The notes under the pieces: model-generated
What the model was told of the DNA's origin: nothing
Database searches by the model: none
What the model saw: only the letters and a program-made list of their open reading frames with translations
Part shown: piece after piece, positions 17,101-25,136 of the stretch
How positions within the stretch are numbered: position 1 is the stretch's first letter
Layout: every line of letters begins with the position of its first letter
Position numbers and translations under genes: made by a program
Assembly (NCBI RefSeq): GCF_004138395.1
Contig: NZ_PRLM01000003.1
Span: forward strand, 53,810 to 117,809
Length of the DNA: 64,000 nucleotides
DNA from: Candidatus Nanosyncoccus alces
GTDB lineage: Bacteria > Patescibacteriota > Saccharimonadia > Saccharimonadales > Saccharimonadaceae
Direction: 5' to 3'

Positions 17101-17314
17101 GAGAGAAACCATCGCTTGTTTAAGGGAGCGTTTTCCAAAAGGAACCCGCGTCCAGCTGGTTTCAATGGATGATCCGTATAGCAAGCTCAAACCCGGTGAT
17201 CGCGGGACTGTAGATTTCGTGGACGATGCAGGAACGATTTTTGTCAACTGGGACTGCGGCTCAGGACTCGGCGTTGTTTATGGCGCAGACAGGATACGCA
17301 TCATTGGAACGTAA
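17084..17314 (+). CDS. DUF4314 protein
   Basis: 76 aa from GTG 17084, preceded by GGAGGTGAAG; it overlaps the previous gene by 17 nt in another frame. The core F.KGTRVQLV.MDDPY..L.PGDRGTV..VDD.G.I.V.WD.G.GL is the DUF4314 signature, a small SH3-like beta barrel seen beside the 'virulence-related' protein in clostridial elements. Function unknown. Confidence 0.8.
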   Translation: MNPLPKRETIACLRERFPKGTRVQLVSMDDPYSKLKPGDRGTVDFVDDAGTIFVNWDCGSGLGVVYGADRIRIIGT

Positions 17315-17325
17315 AGTACATTATA

Positions 17326-17351
17326 TCCCCAGTCTGAAAAGGCTGGGGATA
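17326..17351 (+). promoter_or_regulatory. Hairpin before the recombinase operon
   Basis: ATCCCCAG pairs with CTGGGGAT around a short loop, with no T tract after it. It lies 30-55 nt before the zinc-finger gene and may act as a processing or attenuation site for the recombinase transcript. Confidence 0.5.
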
Positions 17352-17380
17352 ACCAAAACAAAACCATGGAAAGGAATGAT

Positions 17381-17674
17381 ATGATGACAGCTGAACAATT
17401 AGAAGTCATCGCTATTCTGCGCAGCTTGAATTATCCGTACAGCTTTATCGCTAATGAGCTGAAGCTGTCTATGAATACGGTAAAATCCATCTGTCACAGA
17501 AAGGGCTATAAAGCCTTTGGCAAGCGCAAGACAAAGGATGAAAAAACAGCAGCGCCGATCTGTAAATGCTGCCACAAGCCGCTACCAGAAGGTATGAGAA
17601 GCGACGCTAAGTTTTGCTCTACCTATTGCCGTACTAAATGGCGCAGACAGAATTTCAGAATCATTGAAAAATAG
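17381..17674 (+). CDS. HTH plus zinc-finger protein upstream of serine recombinases
   Basis: 97 aa from ATG 17381 (AAGGAA upstream; ATG 17366 is in frame but overlaps that site). The N-terminal third reads as a sigma-like helix-turn-helix (YSFIANELKLSMNTVKSICHRKGY). The C-terminal part has CKCCHKPLP...A.FCSTYCRTKWRR, a four-cysteine zinc-binding motif. Such proteins regularly precede paired serine recombinases in clostridial elements and may regulate them or help bind att DNA. Confidence 0.75.
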   Translation: MMTAEQLEVIAILRSLNYPYSFIANELKLSMNTVKSICHRKGYKAFGKRKTKDEKTAAPICKCCHKPLPEGMRSDAKFCSTYCRTKWRRQNFRIIEK

Positions 17675-17729
17675 ACTTGACTATTTTCCCCAACAGAGGG
17701 TGAATGTGTGTTGTTAGGAGGTAATATCA

Positions 17730-19073
17730 ATGAAAATCACTGAAATACCGGCAAAAACACAAGAAGAAAAAACCATCCGTGTAGCAGCATATGCCCGTGT
17801 ATCCTCTGACAAAGACGCTGCCTTTCACTCATTAGAAGCTCAAAAGGCTTACTATGAGGAATATATCAGACAGAATCCTAACTGGACTTTGGTAGATATT
17901 TACTCGGATAACGGTATCTCAGGAACCATTATCAACCGCCCGGAGTTTCAGCGGATGCTGGAGGATTGCCGAAACGGAAAAATAGATTTAGTCGTTACCA
18001 AATCTATTACTCGTTTTGCTAGGAATACGGTTATCCTACTTGAAACAGTCCGTGAGTTAAAAGCTCTTGATATAGACGTATTCTTTGAAAAAGAGAATAT
18101 GCACAGTATCAGCCCGGACGGAGAATTGCTTTTGACACTTCTTGCAATGTATGCCGAAGAAGAAGCCCGCTCTGCCAGCGAGAATCAGAAATGGCGCATT
18201 CGCAAAAAGTTTGAAAACGGCGAGCCGTGGGTTGGAGATATGCTCGGCTACAGACTGGTAGACGGCAAAATGATCATCGTGCCGGAGGAAGCTGAAATTG
18301 TAAAGATGATTTTTAATGACTATTTGTCAGGGATGGGATTACAGACCATAGCCAAAAAATTAAATTCTATGGATTTTCCTGCTAGATATTCTGACCACTG
18401 GAGAGCAAATACACTCAGTGTAATCCTTCATAACGAGAAATATACAGGCAATATGTTGCTCCAAAAAACATATCGTTCAGATTTTAGGACAAAACGAAAA
18501 GTTAAAAACAGAGGCGAATTAAGACAATACTTTGTAGAAAACAGCCATGAAGCAATTATTGATAGAGATATTTTTATGGCTGTTCAAGAAGAGATGAAAA
18601 GGCGACAAGCGTTATTTTTCTCGATCCAACCTGCTAACAAACAAATATCACTATTTAAGGGACTTATTCACTGTGGATTATGCGGAGCTCCGTATCGCAG
18701 ACGAATAGCAAATTCCAGTAGTCATCCTAAAAATGTGTGGATATGTGGTAAATACTATGATCTTGGTAAACAATATTGCTCATCACAGCAAATCCCTGAG
18801 GATATTCTTATTGGCAAAACCAAAGAGGTATTAGGGATAGATAACTTGGACAGAGAGACTATACAAGCAAGAATCTCTAACATAGAGGTTACGGGACATT
18901 TTCATCTCCGCTATACGTTTAAAGACGGTTCCGTTCAGTATGTAGTATGGGAGCATAAATCTCGCAAAGAAAGCTGGACTCCGGAAATGAAAGAAAAAGC
19001 TCGGCAAAAAACACTAAAGCGTAATGCGGAAAGGAGGAAAAATGAGCAAGGACATGAAGATAACCGTAATTGA
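17730..19073 (+). CDS. Large serine recombinase 1
   Basis: 447 aa. N-terminal resolvase domain with catalytic Ser in AYARVSSD (residue ~26) and conserved SRFARN; central Recombinase domain (about 170-290); zinc ribbon with C-G-L-C...C. Large serine recombinases integrate and excise elements between attP and attB sites. AGGAGG 8 nt before the ATG. The 3' end overlaps recombinase 2 by 32 nt. It is shorter than many family members (450-550 aa) because the C-terminal coiled coil is reduced. Confidence 0.93.
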   Translation: MKITEIPAKTQEEKTIRVAAYARVSSDKDAAFHSLEAQKAYYEEYIRQNPNWTLVDIYSDNGISGTIINRPEFQRMLEDCRNGKIDLVVTKSITRFARNTVILLETVRELKALDIDVFFEKENMHSISPDGELLLTLLAMYAEEEARSASENQKWRIRKKFENGEPWVGDMLGYRLVDGKMIIVPEEAEIVKMIFNDYLSGMGLQTIAKKLNSMDFPARYSDHWRANTLSVILHNEKYTGNMLLQKTYRSDFRTKRKVKNRGELRQYFVENSHEAIIDRDIFMAVQEEMKRRQALFFSIQPANKQISLFKGLIHCGLCGAPYRRRIANSSSHPKNVWICGKYYDLGKQYCSSQQIPEDILIGKTKEVLGIDNLDRETIQARISNIEVTGHFHLRYTFKDGSVQYVVWEHKSRKESWTPEMKEKARQKTLKRNAERRKNEQGHEDNRN

Positions 19074-20325
19074 ATCTACAAAAGATTTGATTCAACAAAC
19101 GGAAGACCATGCTTCACAAAAGCTACGTGTTGCTGCCTATGCTCGTGTTTCCACAGAGCAGGAGGAGCAGCAATCCAGTTATGAGGCTCAGGTGAATTAT
19201 TACACCGCATATATCCAGAATAATCCTGATTGGGAATTCGTCGGGGTATTTGCTGATGAAGGTATTACTGGTACAAATACCAAAAAACGTGACGGCTTTA
19301 ATCTTATGATTGAAAAAGCGTTAAACGGAGAAATAGATCTGATCCTTACAAAATCCATTTCTCGTTTTGCACGCAATACGGTTGATACGCTTCAAATAGT
19401 CCGTCAGTTGAAAACTGCAGGGGTTGAGGTGCGATTTGAAAAAGAGAATCTCCATACATTTGATCCTAAATGCGAGATGATGCTAACTATATTAGCTTCA
19501 CTTGCTCAGGAGGAAAGTCGTTCCATTAGTGAAAATGTCCGTTGGGGCAAAAAACGCAGTATGGAAGAAGGTAAGGTCAGTTTAGCTTATTCTCACTTTC
19601 TCGGATATCGCAAAGGAGAAGATGGCAGACCTGAGATTATTGAGGAAGAAGCCGCAATTATTCGTAAAATTTACGAGCTTTTTCTTGATGGATTAACCCC
19701 AAAGCATATCGCTACTTATCTTACTGAACAAAATATCCCTACTCCTACCGGCAAAAAGGTTTGGTATTTCAGCACCGTTAGAAGTATCCTGACCAATGAA
19801 AAATATAAAGGCGATGCCCTGCTTCAAAAAACTTATACCACGGACTACCTAACGAAAAAGGTAAAGAAAAACAACGGCGAAATGAAGCAGTATCTCGTAG
19901 AAAACTCCCATGAGCCGATTATTGAACCCGAAGTATTTGATCTCGTTCAGGAAAAGTTGAAAAAATACGAACAACAAACCAACAGAGTTCAACATTACAG
20001 TCCATTTGCCAGTAAAATTATTTGCGGAGATTGTGGTGGATTTTATGGACGAAAAACGAGATATTCACAGAAAGGCAAGCCTTGCCGTGTTTCGTGGTAC
20101 TGCAATCAGAAGTATAATAACGAGGTTAAATGCAGTACCCAAACCTTGAATGAGCTACAGATCAAAGCTGCATTTGAAAAGGTATTAACGAAACTCGGAT
20201 ATCCCGATCTAACCTTTACCGAAAAGCTATGGAACGAGTTGGTACAGAACGTAATAGTATATTCTAACGGAAAGTTCTTATTTAATTTGAAGAATGGGAA
20301 CCAGCAGGAAATAACCTTAGAATAG
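19042..20325 (+). CDS. Large serine recombinase 2
   Basis: 427 aa from ATG 19042 (AAGGAGG upstream; ATG 19024 would overlap that site). Resolvase domain with Ser in AYARVSTEQ, then SRFARN, Recombinase domain, and zinc ribbon C-G-D-C...C-N. It is paralogous to the preceding recombinase and overlaps it, so both are made together; paired serine recombinases may act as a heteromer or divide integration and excision. It is the last gene of the element. Confidence 0.93.
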   Translation: MSKDMKITVIESTKDLIQQTEDHASQKLRVAAYARVSTEQEEQQSSYEAQVNYYTAYIQNNPDWEFVGVFADEGITGTNTKKRDGFNLMIEKALNGEIDLILTKSISRFARNTVDTLQIVRQLKTAGVEVRFEKENLHTFDPKCEMMLTILASLAQEESRSISENVRWGKKRSMEEGKVSLAYSHFLGYRKGEDGRPEIIEEEAAIIRKIYELFLDGLTPKHIATYLTEQNIPTPTGKKVWYFSTVRSILTNEKYKGDALLQKTYTTDYLTKKVKKNNGEMKQYLVENSHEPIIEPEVFDLVQEKLKKYEQQTNRVQHYSPFASKIICGDCGGFYGRKTRYSQKGKPCRVSWYCNQKYNNEVKCSTQTLNELQIKAAFEKVLTKLGYPDLTFTEKLWNELVQNVIVYSNGKFLFNLKNGNQQEITLE

Positions 20326-20335
20326 TACCTTATTA

Positions 20336-20370
20336 CAAAGCACTGCGTAATAAAACGTGGTGCTTTTTCA
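20336..20370 (+). terminator. Terminator of the recombinase operon
   Basis: AAAGCAC pairs with GTGCTTT with a loop of about 14 nt, then TTC. It lies 11 nt after the recombinase 2 stop. Confidence 0.65.
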
Positions 20371-20480
20371 TGCAAGAATTGTTATAATAATCTGTAAAGC
20401 TTTCTTGATATTGTTATAGCGAAGATATAATCTTTAAAATAGGGTTTGAAAAACTGGTGCATTATATATCATATGTTTCT

Positions 20481-20491
20481 ATCCGTGTCAA
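20481..20491 (-). repeat. Right copy of 11-bp inverted repeat
   Basis: ATCCGTGTCAA is the exact reverse complement of 1184-1194. It lies downstream of the recombinase operon and about 75 bp before the first host-like remnant. The region 20371-20558 contains no gene that I can support. Confidence 0.4.
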
Positions 20492-20566
20492 ATTTGTGTT
20501 GTAGCGAGGAAGAACTTCTATAGAGCCAAAAGAGGTGTGCAGAGACAAGTGTTAAATTCAGCCTGA

Positions 20567-20653
20567 TTTAGGCTGTTTTTTGTTGTTTTTGTGGTGATGG
20601 CGAGTGTAGCTGGTGCTGTGGCGGCAATAATTTATAGAAGAACAAGGGAATAA
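20567..20653 (+). pseudogene. 3' remnant of a host membrane-anchored protein
   Basis: This frame encodes only a C-terminal anchor: a hydrophobic stretch (FFVVFVVMASVAGAVAAIIY) and a tail RRTRE before TAA. The form matches C-terminal anchors of the host surface proteins downstream. No start or body is present, and a stop lies immediately upstream. A terminator follows at 20668. It may be the end of a host gene cut by the insertion. The first bases also form a small hairpin (CAGCCT/AGGCTG, 20559-20575) with a T run that could instead terminate element transcription. Confidence 0.45.
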
Positions 20654-20667
20654 TGATAGAAGATAGG

Positions 20668-20696
20668 AAAATCACCCGGTTTGGGTGATTTTTTGT
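20668..20696 (+). terminator. Intrinsic terminator
   Basis: AAAATCACCC (20668-20677) pairs with GGGTGATTTT (20683-20692), followed by TTGTTTT. It closes the host remnant. Confidence 0.75.
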
Positions 20697-20711
20697 TTTA
20701 TGTTTTAAGTA

Positions 20712-20740
20712 TTGACAAAAATAAACATGTGTGCTATAAT
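20712..20740 (+). promoter_or_regulatory. Consensus promoter
   Basis: TTGACA (20712-20717), 17-nt spacer, TATAAT (20735-20740) with a GTGTGC stretch before the -10. It reads into the coiled-coil gene at 20852 with a leader of about 105 nt. Confidence 0.8.
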
Positions 20741-20851
20741 GAGGGCATTGTAGTTTAACAGTTTGGCTAAAAGAAAAAGGGTCAAGTAAGTATAGAAGAT
20801 AAGAAGAGTGCATATATATATGTTCGGCGAGCTATAAAAGGAGATGATGAT

Positions 20852-21331
20852 ATGCCGAAAGAGAAAAAGAATAATGGAAAAAACCATACTACAAGTAACC
20901 CCATTTCCGCGGCGGCGAATCCTTCGAGTCCCAGAACTATGTCTTGGGAAGAGATGGTAGCCGAGACAAACAAGAGGTGTGCAGCGATGGCTGGTGATGT
21001 TAAAGACATCAAAGTCGTCATGACCGACCAGGGTAACCGACTTAAGTCTGTCGAGGAGAAAACCGACACTCTTACCAAGGAGGTTGATGATCTCAAGAAG
21101 AGAGTTAAGGTGGCTGAAGAGTCCGCTAAGACTGGCGGCAAGAAGCCCTCCGTTATAGGATTCCGTTACTATCCCGGCGGTGATCTCAGCAAGCCTTTGT
21201 CTGATCCGATTGAAGATTACTGGGAGGCTTGCCAGCTTGGCGGCGGTTTTAGGATCGTGAAGGTCAAATGCCGTCGCAATGGTGACAAGCTGGAGGTTAT
21301 TCCTTCCAGCGAACTTAATGACTATTCATAA
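20852..21331 (+). CDS. Coiled-coil hypothetical protein
   Basis: 159 aa. A disordered Ser/Asn/Pro N-terminus (1-30) leads into a helical segment with heptad-like spacing (about 50-90: DVKDIKVVMTD...RLKSVEEKTDTLTKEVDDLKKRV), then a compact C-terminal domain of about 55 residues rich in Gly and basic residues. AAAGGAG precedes the ATG. I do not recognise it. It stands alone between a consensus promoter and a strong terminator. Confidence 0.7.
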   Translation: MPKEKKNNGKNHTTSNPISAAANPSSPRTMSWEEMVAETNKRCAAMAGDVKDIKVVMTDQGNRLKSVEEKTDTLTKEVDDLKKRVKVAEESAKTGGKKPSVIGFRYYPGGDLSKPLSDPIEDYWEACQLGGGFRIVKVKCRRNGDKLEVIPSSELNDYS

Positions 21332-21384
21332 ACCCTTTTTCTGCCGGAATCTCCGGCGCCAGCTGTGACTACAGTACATTTGGG

Positions 21385-21412
21385 AACCCCGGCTAAATGG
21401 CCGGGGTTTTCA
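21385..21412 (+). terminator. Intrinsic terminator
   Basis: AACCCCGG (21385-21392) pairs with CCGGGGTT (21401-21408) and is followed by TTCAC. It ends the coiled-coil gene transcript. Confidence 0.75.
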
Positions 21413-21456
21413 CAGGAAAATTTTTTAGACATAAGCGCTAAAATCTGATGTGCATA

Positions 21457-21644
21457 TTGACAAAAAAGCGAAAGTGTGATACAATGAGATTAGTCTGAGT
21501 TTTAGTGTGTTTTAAGACAACGAAGACCATTAACAACCGAATCGTCCCAGATTTCAAATGAAATCTGGGTGCTATCTGTTTAAACTGCTCCCCGAACCGA
21601 CTGGGGGCGGTACCTCCAGAAAAATATAATAGGAGGTAATTAAT
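21457..21644 (+). promoter_or_regulatory. Promoter and structured leader of the large membrane protein
   Basis: TTGACA (21457-21462), 17 nt, TACAAT (21480-21485). The roughly 150-nt leader contains a perfect 10-bp hairpin CCCAGATTTC/GAAATCTGGG around AAAT. Near the end, ACCTCC (about 21612-21617) can pair with GGAGGT, the Shine-Dalgarno of the gene at 21645. That arrangement could control translation. Confidence 0.6.
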
Positions 21645-23561
21645 ATGTTGGCTACAATATTTGCTTTGCTTTTTAGCATTATTGCTACTTTGGCGACAGC
21701 AACGTTGGCTCACTATTTTAACTACGGCGGACAGGTCTTTAAAAAGGTCATTGTTGAAGTAAATGGTGAGAAAGTTATCGACAGGAAGATGGGCATAACT
21801 AAAGCTGGCGTTACCGGTTGGATGATATCTTTTGCCGTGGGTTTGACATACTTTTTTGGAGTATGCAATGCATGGAGTTTCAAGCAACCGTGGTTGGCTT
21901 TGCCGATTAATTTGGCAATTATCGGAGCACTGGTATACCTCACCATATGGTGGATACAGAACGGTGCTGCGATCAAAGAGTTGGTGCTCTTCTTACTAAT
22001 ATCATTAGGATTGACCTTTATTTGGCTCGACAACATGAGAGTGATGTCGGCTTTGTGGGACAATCTAATACTAACAAAAGTCGCCGGAGTGATTCCGATA
22101 TTAGGGATTCTTGCTGTTGGGGCAATAGTAATTTCTAATATGCTTTTCTATCATTATCATGATAATGAAGTATTAGAGGGAGATTCGGCGGAGGTTGCTG
22201 AGGAAAAGAAGGCAAAGGCAGACTGTTTTCGCGCTTCTGGTTGGATAACAAGAGGCGTGGCGATTTTAGTCGCAATAGTAGTTCTGGTGAGTGTGCTTGC
22301 TGGTTGCGGCGCGGAAGCTGTAACTGAGGAAGCGATCAATAACCTGACTGTGACGAAACTTACGCCGGAAGATTTGGAGAAACTGAATACTGAAAAGTAC
22401 GCGGAAGTATCCGAGAAGCTTTTGGCTTCGTCTTTGGGCCCACACGACAAGGAACGTACGGCATCGACAGGCTTTTCTGACGCTTTGACTTACGGTTTTA
22501 AAGCTAAGGATAGCCAAAAGATGTTCCTGGAGTTGGAGGAGGAGATCCTCCGTAACCCCGTTTACGGGGTTACCGTAGCGAATGCTTTGAAGGATAAGAA
22601 AATCGGTGATAAAACGATTGGATCCTTCAACTCCTGGATGGACGAGATGGTCGAGAGAAACAAAAAGGGTGTTTTCGTCTGGTGCGAGTATCGCAATAAC
22701 GATACCAGTACTATTTACGTAACAACGGAATATCGTTGTTACGCAGCGACACTCTGTACGCTGCTCGAAAGGTTGGTAGATCAAGGTGTTCAAAGTCGGC
22801 AAACGATTGAAAATTGGCCGCTGAATGGTTCAGCGAAAAACAACGATCGAGCCGGCATCAAGGCATCGTACCAATATAAGAAAGAAGCTTTAATTTTGGC
22901 TTATATTGGAAAAGACGAAGCTGGCAAAAAGGATGCCAAAGGTCTGCTGGTGATAGGCTTTAATATTCATGATAAGCGGCCGGAATTCTTTAGCGAGAAG
23001 GACCAGCCGAAAATCGTGAATGTGCCTAAAACTACGCCGTCTGGCGGAGGAGGAAGCAATCCTCCTGGCAAACCGGATTCGACGAATCCACCGGATAATC
23101 CTCCGTCGCCGACTACCACGCCTGAACCGACTACTACTCCTGAACCAACGACGCCAAGCCCGACGTATGATAAGGATCCGAATAAGGCTCCGAGTGAAAA
23201 CACGGAAGAAAATGACGATCCTGGTCCTGGGCCGAACACCAATAATGGTGATGGGGCTCAGCATTCGAGTGAGGATCGTGATACCAATTCGGATCACTAC
23301 GAGAATTACGATGATTATCGTGAGGACATGCAGGATATGCAAGACACCAACAATAATCAGCGTACGGGCGATGATGACAATACGCCTTCTACGCAGGGCG
23401 GATCTGGCACCAACGTTGATAATAACGGCGATAATGGTACGGGAAACGGAGGGGCTAATGATGCTACTCCGGTACAGAATCCGGCACAGGGTAGTGACGG
23501 AGAGGATATTTCAAATAACCCCAATAACCCGGCAGGATCCTGGGGAGGACCTACGGGTTAA
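21645..23561 (+). CDS. Multi-pass membrane protein with long Pro/Asn/Asp-rich extracellular tail
   Basis: 638 aa, family not recognised. About six hydrophobic helices lie in residues 1-222, the last ending VLAGCG. A predicted globular extracellular domain (about 225-450) follows. The tail (about 455-638) is low in complexity: Gly/Ser/Pro, TTTPEP repeats, then Asn/Asp-rich. No C-terminal anchor is present. The start is fixed by AGGAGG 7 nt upstream. It stands alone with its own promoter and a structured leader. A cell-surface or secretion role is likely. Confidence 0.7.
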   Translation: MLATIFALLFSIIATLATATLAHYFNYGGQVFKKVIVEVNGEKVIDRKMGITKAGVTGWMISFAVGLTYFFGVCNAWSFKQPWLALPINLAIIGALVYLTIWWIQNGAAIKELVLFLLISLGLTFIWLDNMRVMSALWDNLILTKVAGVIPILGILAVGAIVISNMLFYHYHDNEVLEGDSAEVAEEKKAKADCFRASGWITRGVAILVAIVVLVSVLAGCGAEAVTEEAINNLTVTKLTPEDLEKLNTEKYAEVSEKLLASSLGPHDKERTASTGFSDALTYGFKAKDSQKMFLELEEEILRNPVYGVTVANALKDKKIGDKTIGSFNSWMDEMVERNKKGVFVWCEYRNNDTSTIYVTTEYRCYAATLCTLLERLVDQGVQSRQTIENWPLNGSAKNNDRAGIKASYQYKKEALILAYIGKDEAGKKDAKGLLVIGFNIHDKRPEFFSEKDQPKIVNVPKTTPSGGGGSNPPGKPDSTNPPDNPPSPTTTPEPTTTPEPTTPSPTYDKDPNKAPSENTEENDDPGPGPNTNNGDGAQHSSEDRDTNSDHYENYDDYREDMQDMQDTNNNQRTGDDDNTPSTQGGSGTNVDNNGDNGTGNGGANDATPVQNPAQGSDGEDISNNPNNPAGSWGGPTG

Positions 23562-23626
23562 AGCAAGATAGCACTAAATTTTGGGTGGAGCCCATGGGCT
23601 GGACGCCCAAGCACATTATCAAGAGT

Positions 23627-23650
23627 CCGGCGGCTTTTGCTGCCGGGCTT
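23627..23650 (+). terminator. GC-rich hairpin after the membrane-protein gene
   Basis: CCGGCGGC (23627-23634) pairs with GCTGCCGG (23639-23646) around TTTT. It is followed by only GCTTC, so termination strength is uncertain. A second imperfect stem (TGGG..AGCCC/GGGCT..CCCA) lies just upstream at 23582-23609. Confidence 0.45.
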
Positions 23651-23745
23651 CATCCAAAAATAAATTTGAGACTGGGATGATTCGGTTGTATAGACGAAAA
23701 TTAACAATTCGGCTAGCACAACTATATTAATTAGAAAGGAATAAC

Positions 23746-25005
23746 ATGAATAAGATTTACAAATCTATTTTAGGAGTGTCTGCGGCAGCTGTAGTGCTCG
23801 CAGGTACGTTGACTCCAGCATTTGTAAGTGCTTGGGGCGATTCGGCCAATGGCCGTCCAAGCTATACGCTTGATCAAATTAATAATGGTGAACTTGGTGA
23901 TACCATTACGTTTAACTCGATTTCAAACGGTAAAATCGGGGATGAGAAGAACTTCGTAGGCGCAAAGGTGGCTGGTGCAACAGTAGAAACCTGGAATGCC
24001 AACGAAATTGAAGTGAAGGATGGCGAAACTTATACGATTCGTCTTTTCGTTCACAATAACAGTCCTAAGGGTATGGATGCGATTGCGAAGGGTGTAAAGG
24101 CTACTTTCTCGCTTCCTACGACAGTGGCTAAATCTCATACGATTATCGGGTATTTGGATTCTTCCAATGCTACACCTAATCGTTACTGGGATGAAGTGAC
24201 ATTAAAATCTAGCGACAACTTCTATCTTGAATACGTTGATGGTTCTGCTAAATATAATAACAACAAGGGTACTTTTAGTTTATCTAATGATGTAATCATT
24301 TCGGGTGCTACACTCGGGTTTGACAAGATGAACGGTGAAATTCCAGGTTGTTATGAATATTCTGGTGTGGTGACCATCAACGTGAAGGTACACAAATCTG
24401 TGTCTGCGAAGGTTTCTAAGCAGGTACGACTTAAAGGTACTAAGACTTGGAGTGAGTCGGTAAATGCTAAGGTCGGTGATGAAGTTGAGTATCAAATTGA
24501 GTATGTAAACTTGCTTGCTGATCAGGTAAATAACGTGATGATTCGCGATATTCTGCCAACCAACGTTGAATATATGAAAGATTCAACTTATCTTTACAAC
24601 TCACAATACCAAAATGGTTTGTTGCTCAAAGATAATACTTTGACAACTTCTGGTATTAATATTGGCAGCTATTCTGCAAAAGGTAATGCGTATGTACGCT
24701 TTACTGGTAAAGTAGTGGACAAGACCCTTGCCTGTGGTGATAACCAATTGGTGAACTGGGCTAACTCTACTGTGAATGGTGCAGTAGTGGGTAAAGATGA
24801 TGCATCGGTGATGGTAAATAAGAGTGGTGATGTTTGTAAAGACAAGCCAACTCCTCCTACGCCAACACCTGATAACCCAACTGATACTCCTACGACAATC
24901 GTAGCGACTGGTCCTGCCACAATTGTGACTGGGGCAGTGGGTACTGGTTCGGTAGTGACGATGCTTGGTTACTATATTGCTAGCCGTAAGAAGTTAATGA
25001 AATAA
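23746..25005 (+). CDS. Secreted surface protein with DUF11-like domain and C-terminal anchor
   Basis: 419 aa. A signal peptide (cleavage near ..FVSA-WG) is followed by a beta-rich domain (about 35-225). Then comes a DUF11-like repeat, recognisable by VGDEVEYQIEYVNL....VNNVMIRDILP and a closing WANSTVNG. A Pro/Thr linker (about 370-390) leads to VATGP and a hydrophobic helix plus SRKKLMK tail. The tail resembles sortase-type anchors of Saccharibacteria with a degenerate TGP signal. AGAAAGGA precedes the ATG. Likely an adhesin or surface-layer component. Confidence 0.75.
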   Translation: MNKIYKSILGVSAAAVVLAGTLTPAFVSAWGDSANGRPSYTLDQINNGELGDTITFNSISNGKIGDEKNFVGAKVAGATVETWNANEIEVKDGETYTIRLFVHNNSPKGMDAIAKGVKATFSLPTTVAKSHTIIGYLDSSNATPNRYWDEVTLKSSDNFYLEYVDGSAKYNNNKGTFSLSNDVIISGATLGFDKMNGEIPGCYEYSGVVTINVKVHKSVSAKVSKQVRLKGTKTWSESVNAKVGDEVEYQIEYVNLLADQVNNVMIRDILPTNVEYMKDSTYLYNSQYQNGLLLKDNTLTTSGINIGSYSAKGNAYVRFTGKVVDKTLACGDNQLVNWANSTVNGAVVGKDDASVMVNKSGDVCKDKPTPPTPTPDNPTDTPTTIVATGPATIVTGAVGTGSVVTMLGYYIASRKKLMK

Positions 25006-25041
25006 GTTGACCGCTTCATTCTAGGGCGGGAAAACTTAAGA

Positions 25042-25076
25042 AGTCTCCCTGAGTTTCGGCTTGGGGAGATTTTTGT
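25042..25076 (+). terminator. Intrinsic terminator
   Basis: AAGTCTCCC pairs with GGGGAGATTT (one wobble or mismatch near the middle), followed by TTTG. It separates the surface-protein gene from the next two-gene operon. Confidence 0.7.
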
Positions 25077-25136
25077 TTGTGTTTTTATGAATTTTTGTGT
25101 AAATTTTTGAAAATGCTTATGTTATAATGGTGGCAT

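Noticed and set aside
1184..20491. attL/attR at the tRNA-Gly 3' end
   Set aside because: I searched the right boundary by eye for the tRNA-Gly 3' sequence and found none; the insertion does not appear to use this tRNA.
22890..23571. Overlapping frames on both strands across the Pro/Asn/Asp-rich tail
   Set aside because: They are low-complexity shadows of the repetitive codons of the 21645 gene; no SD or domain.
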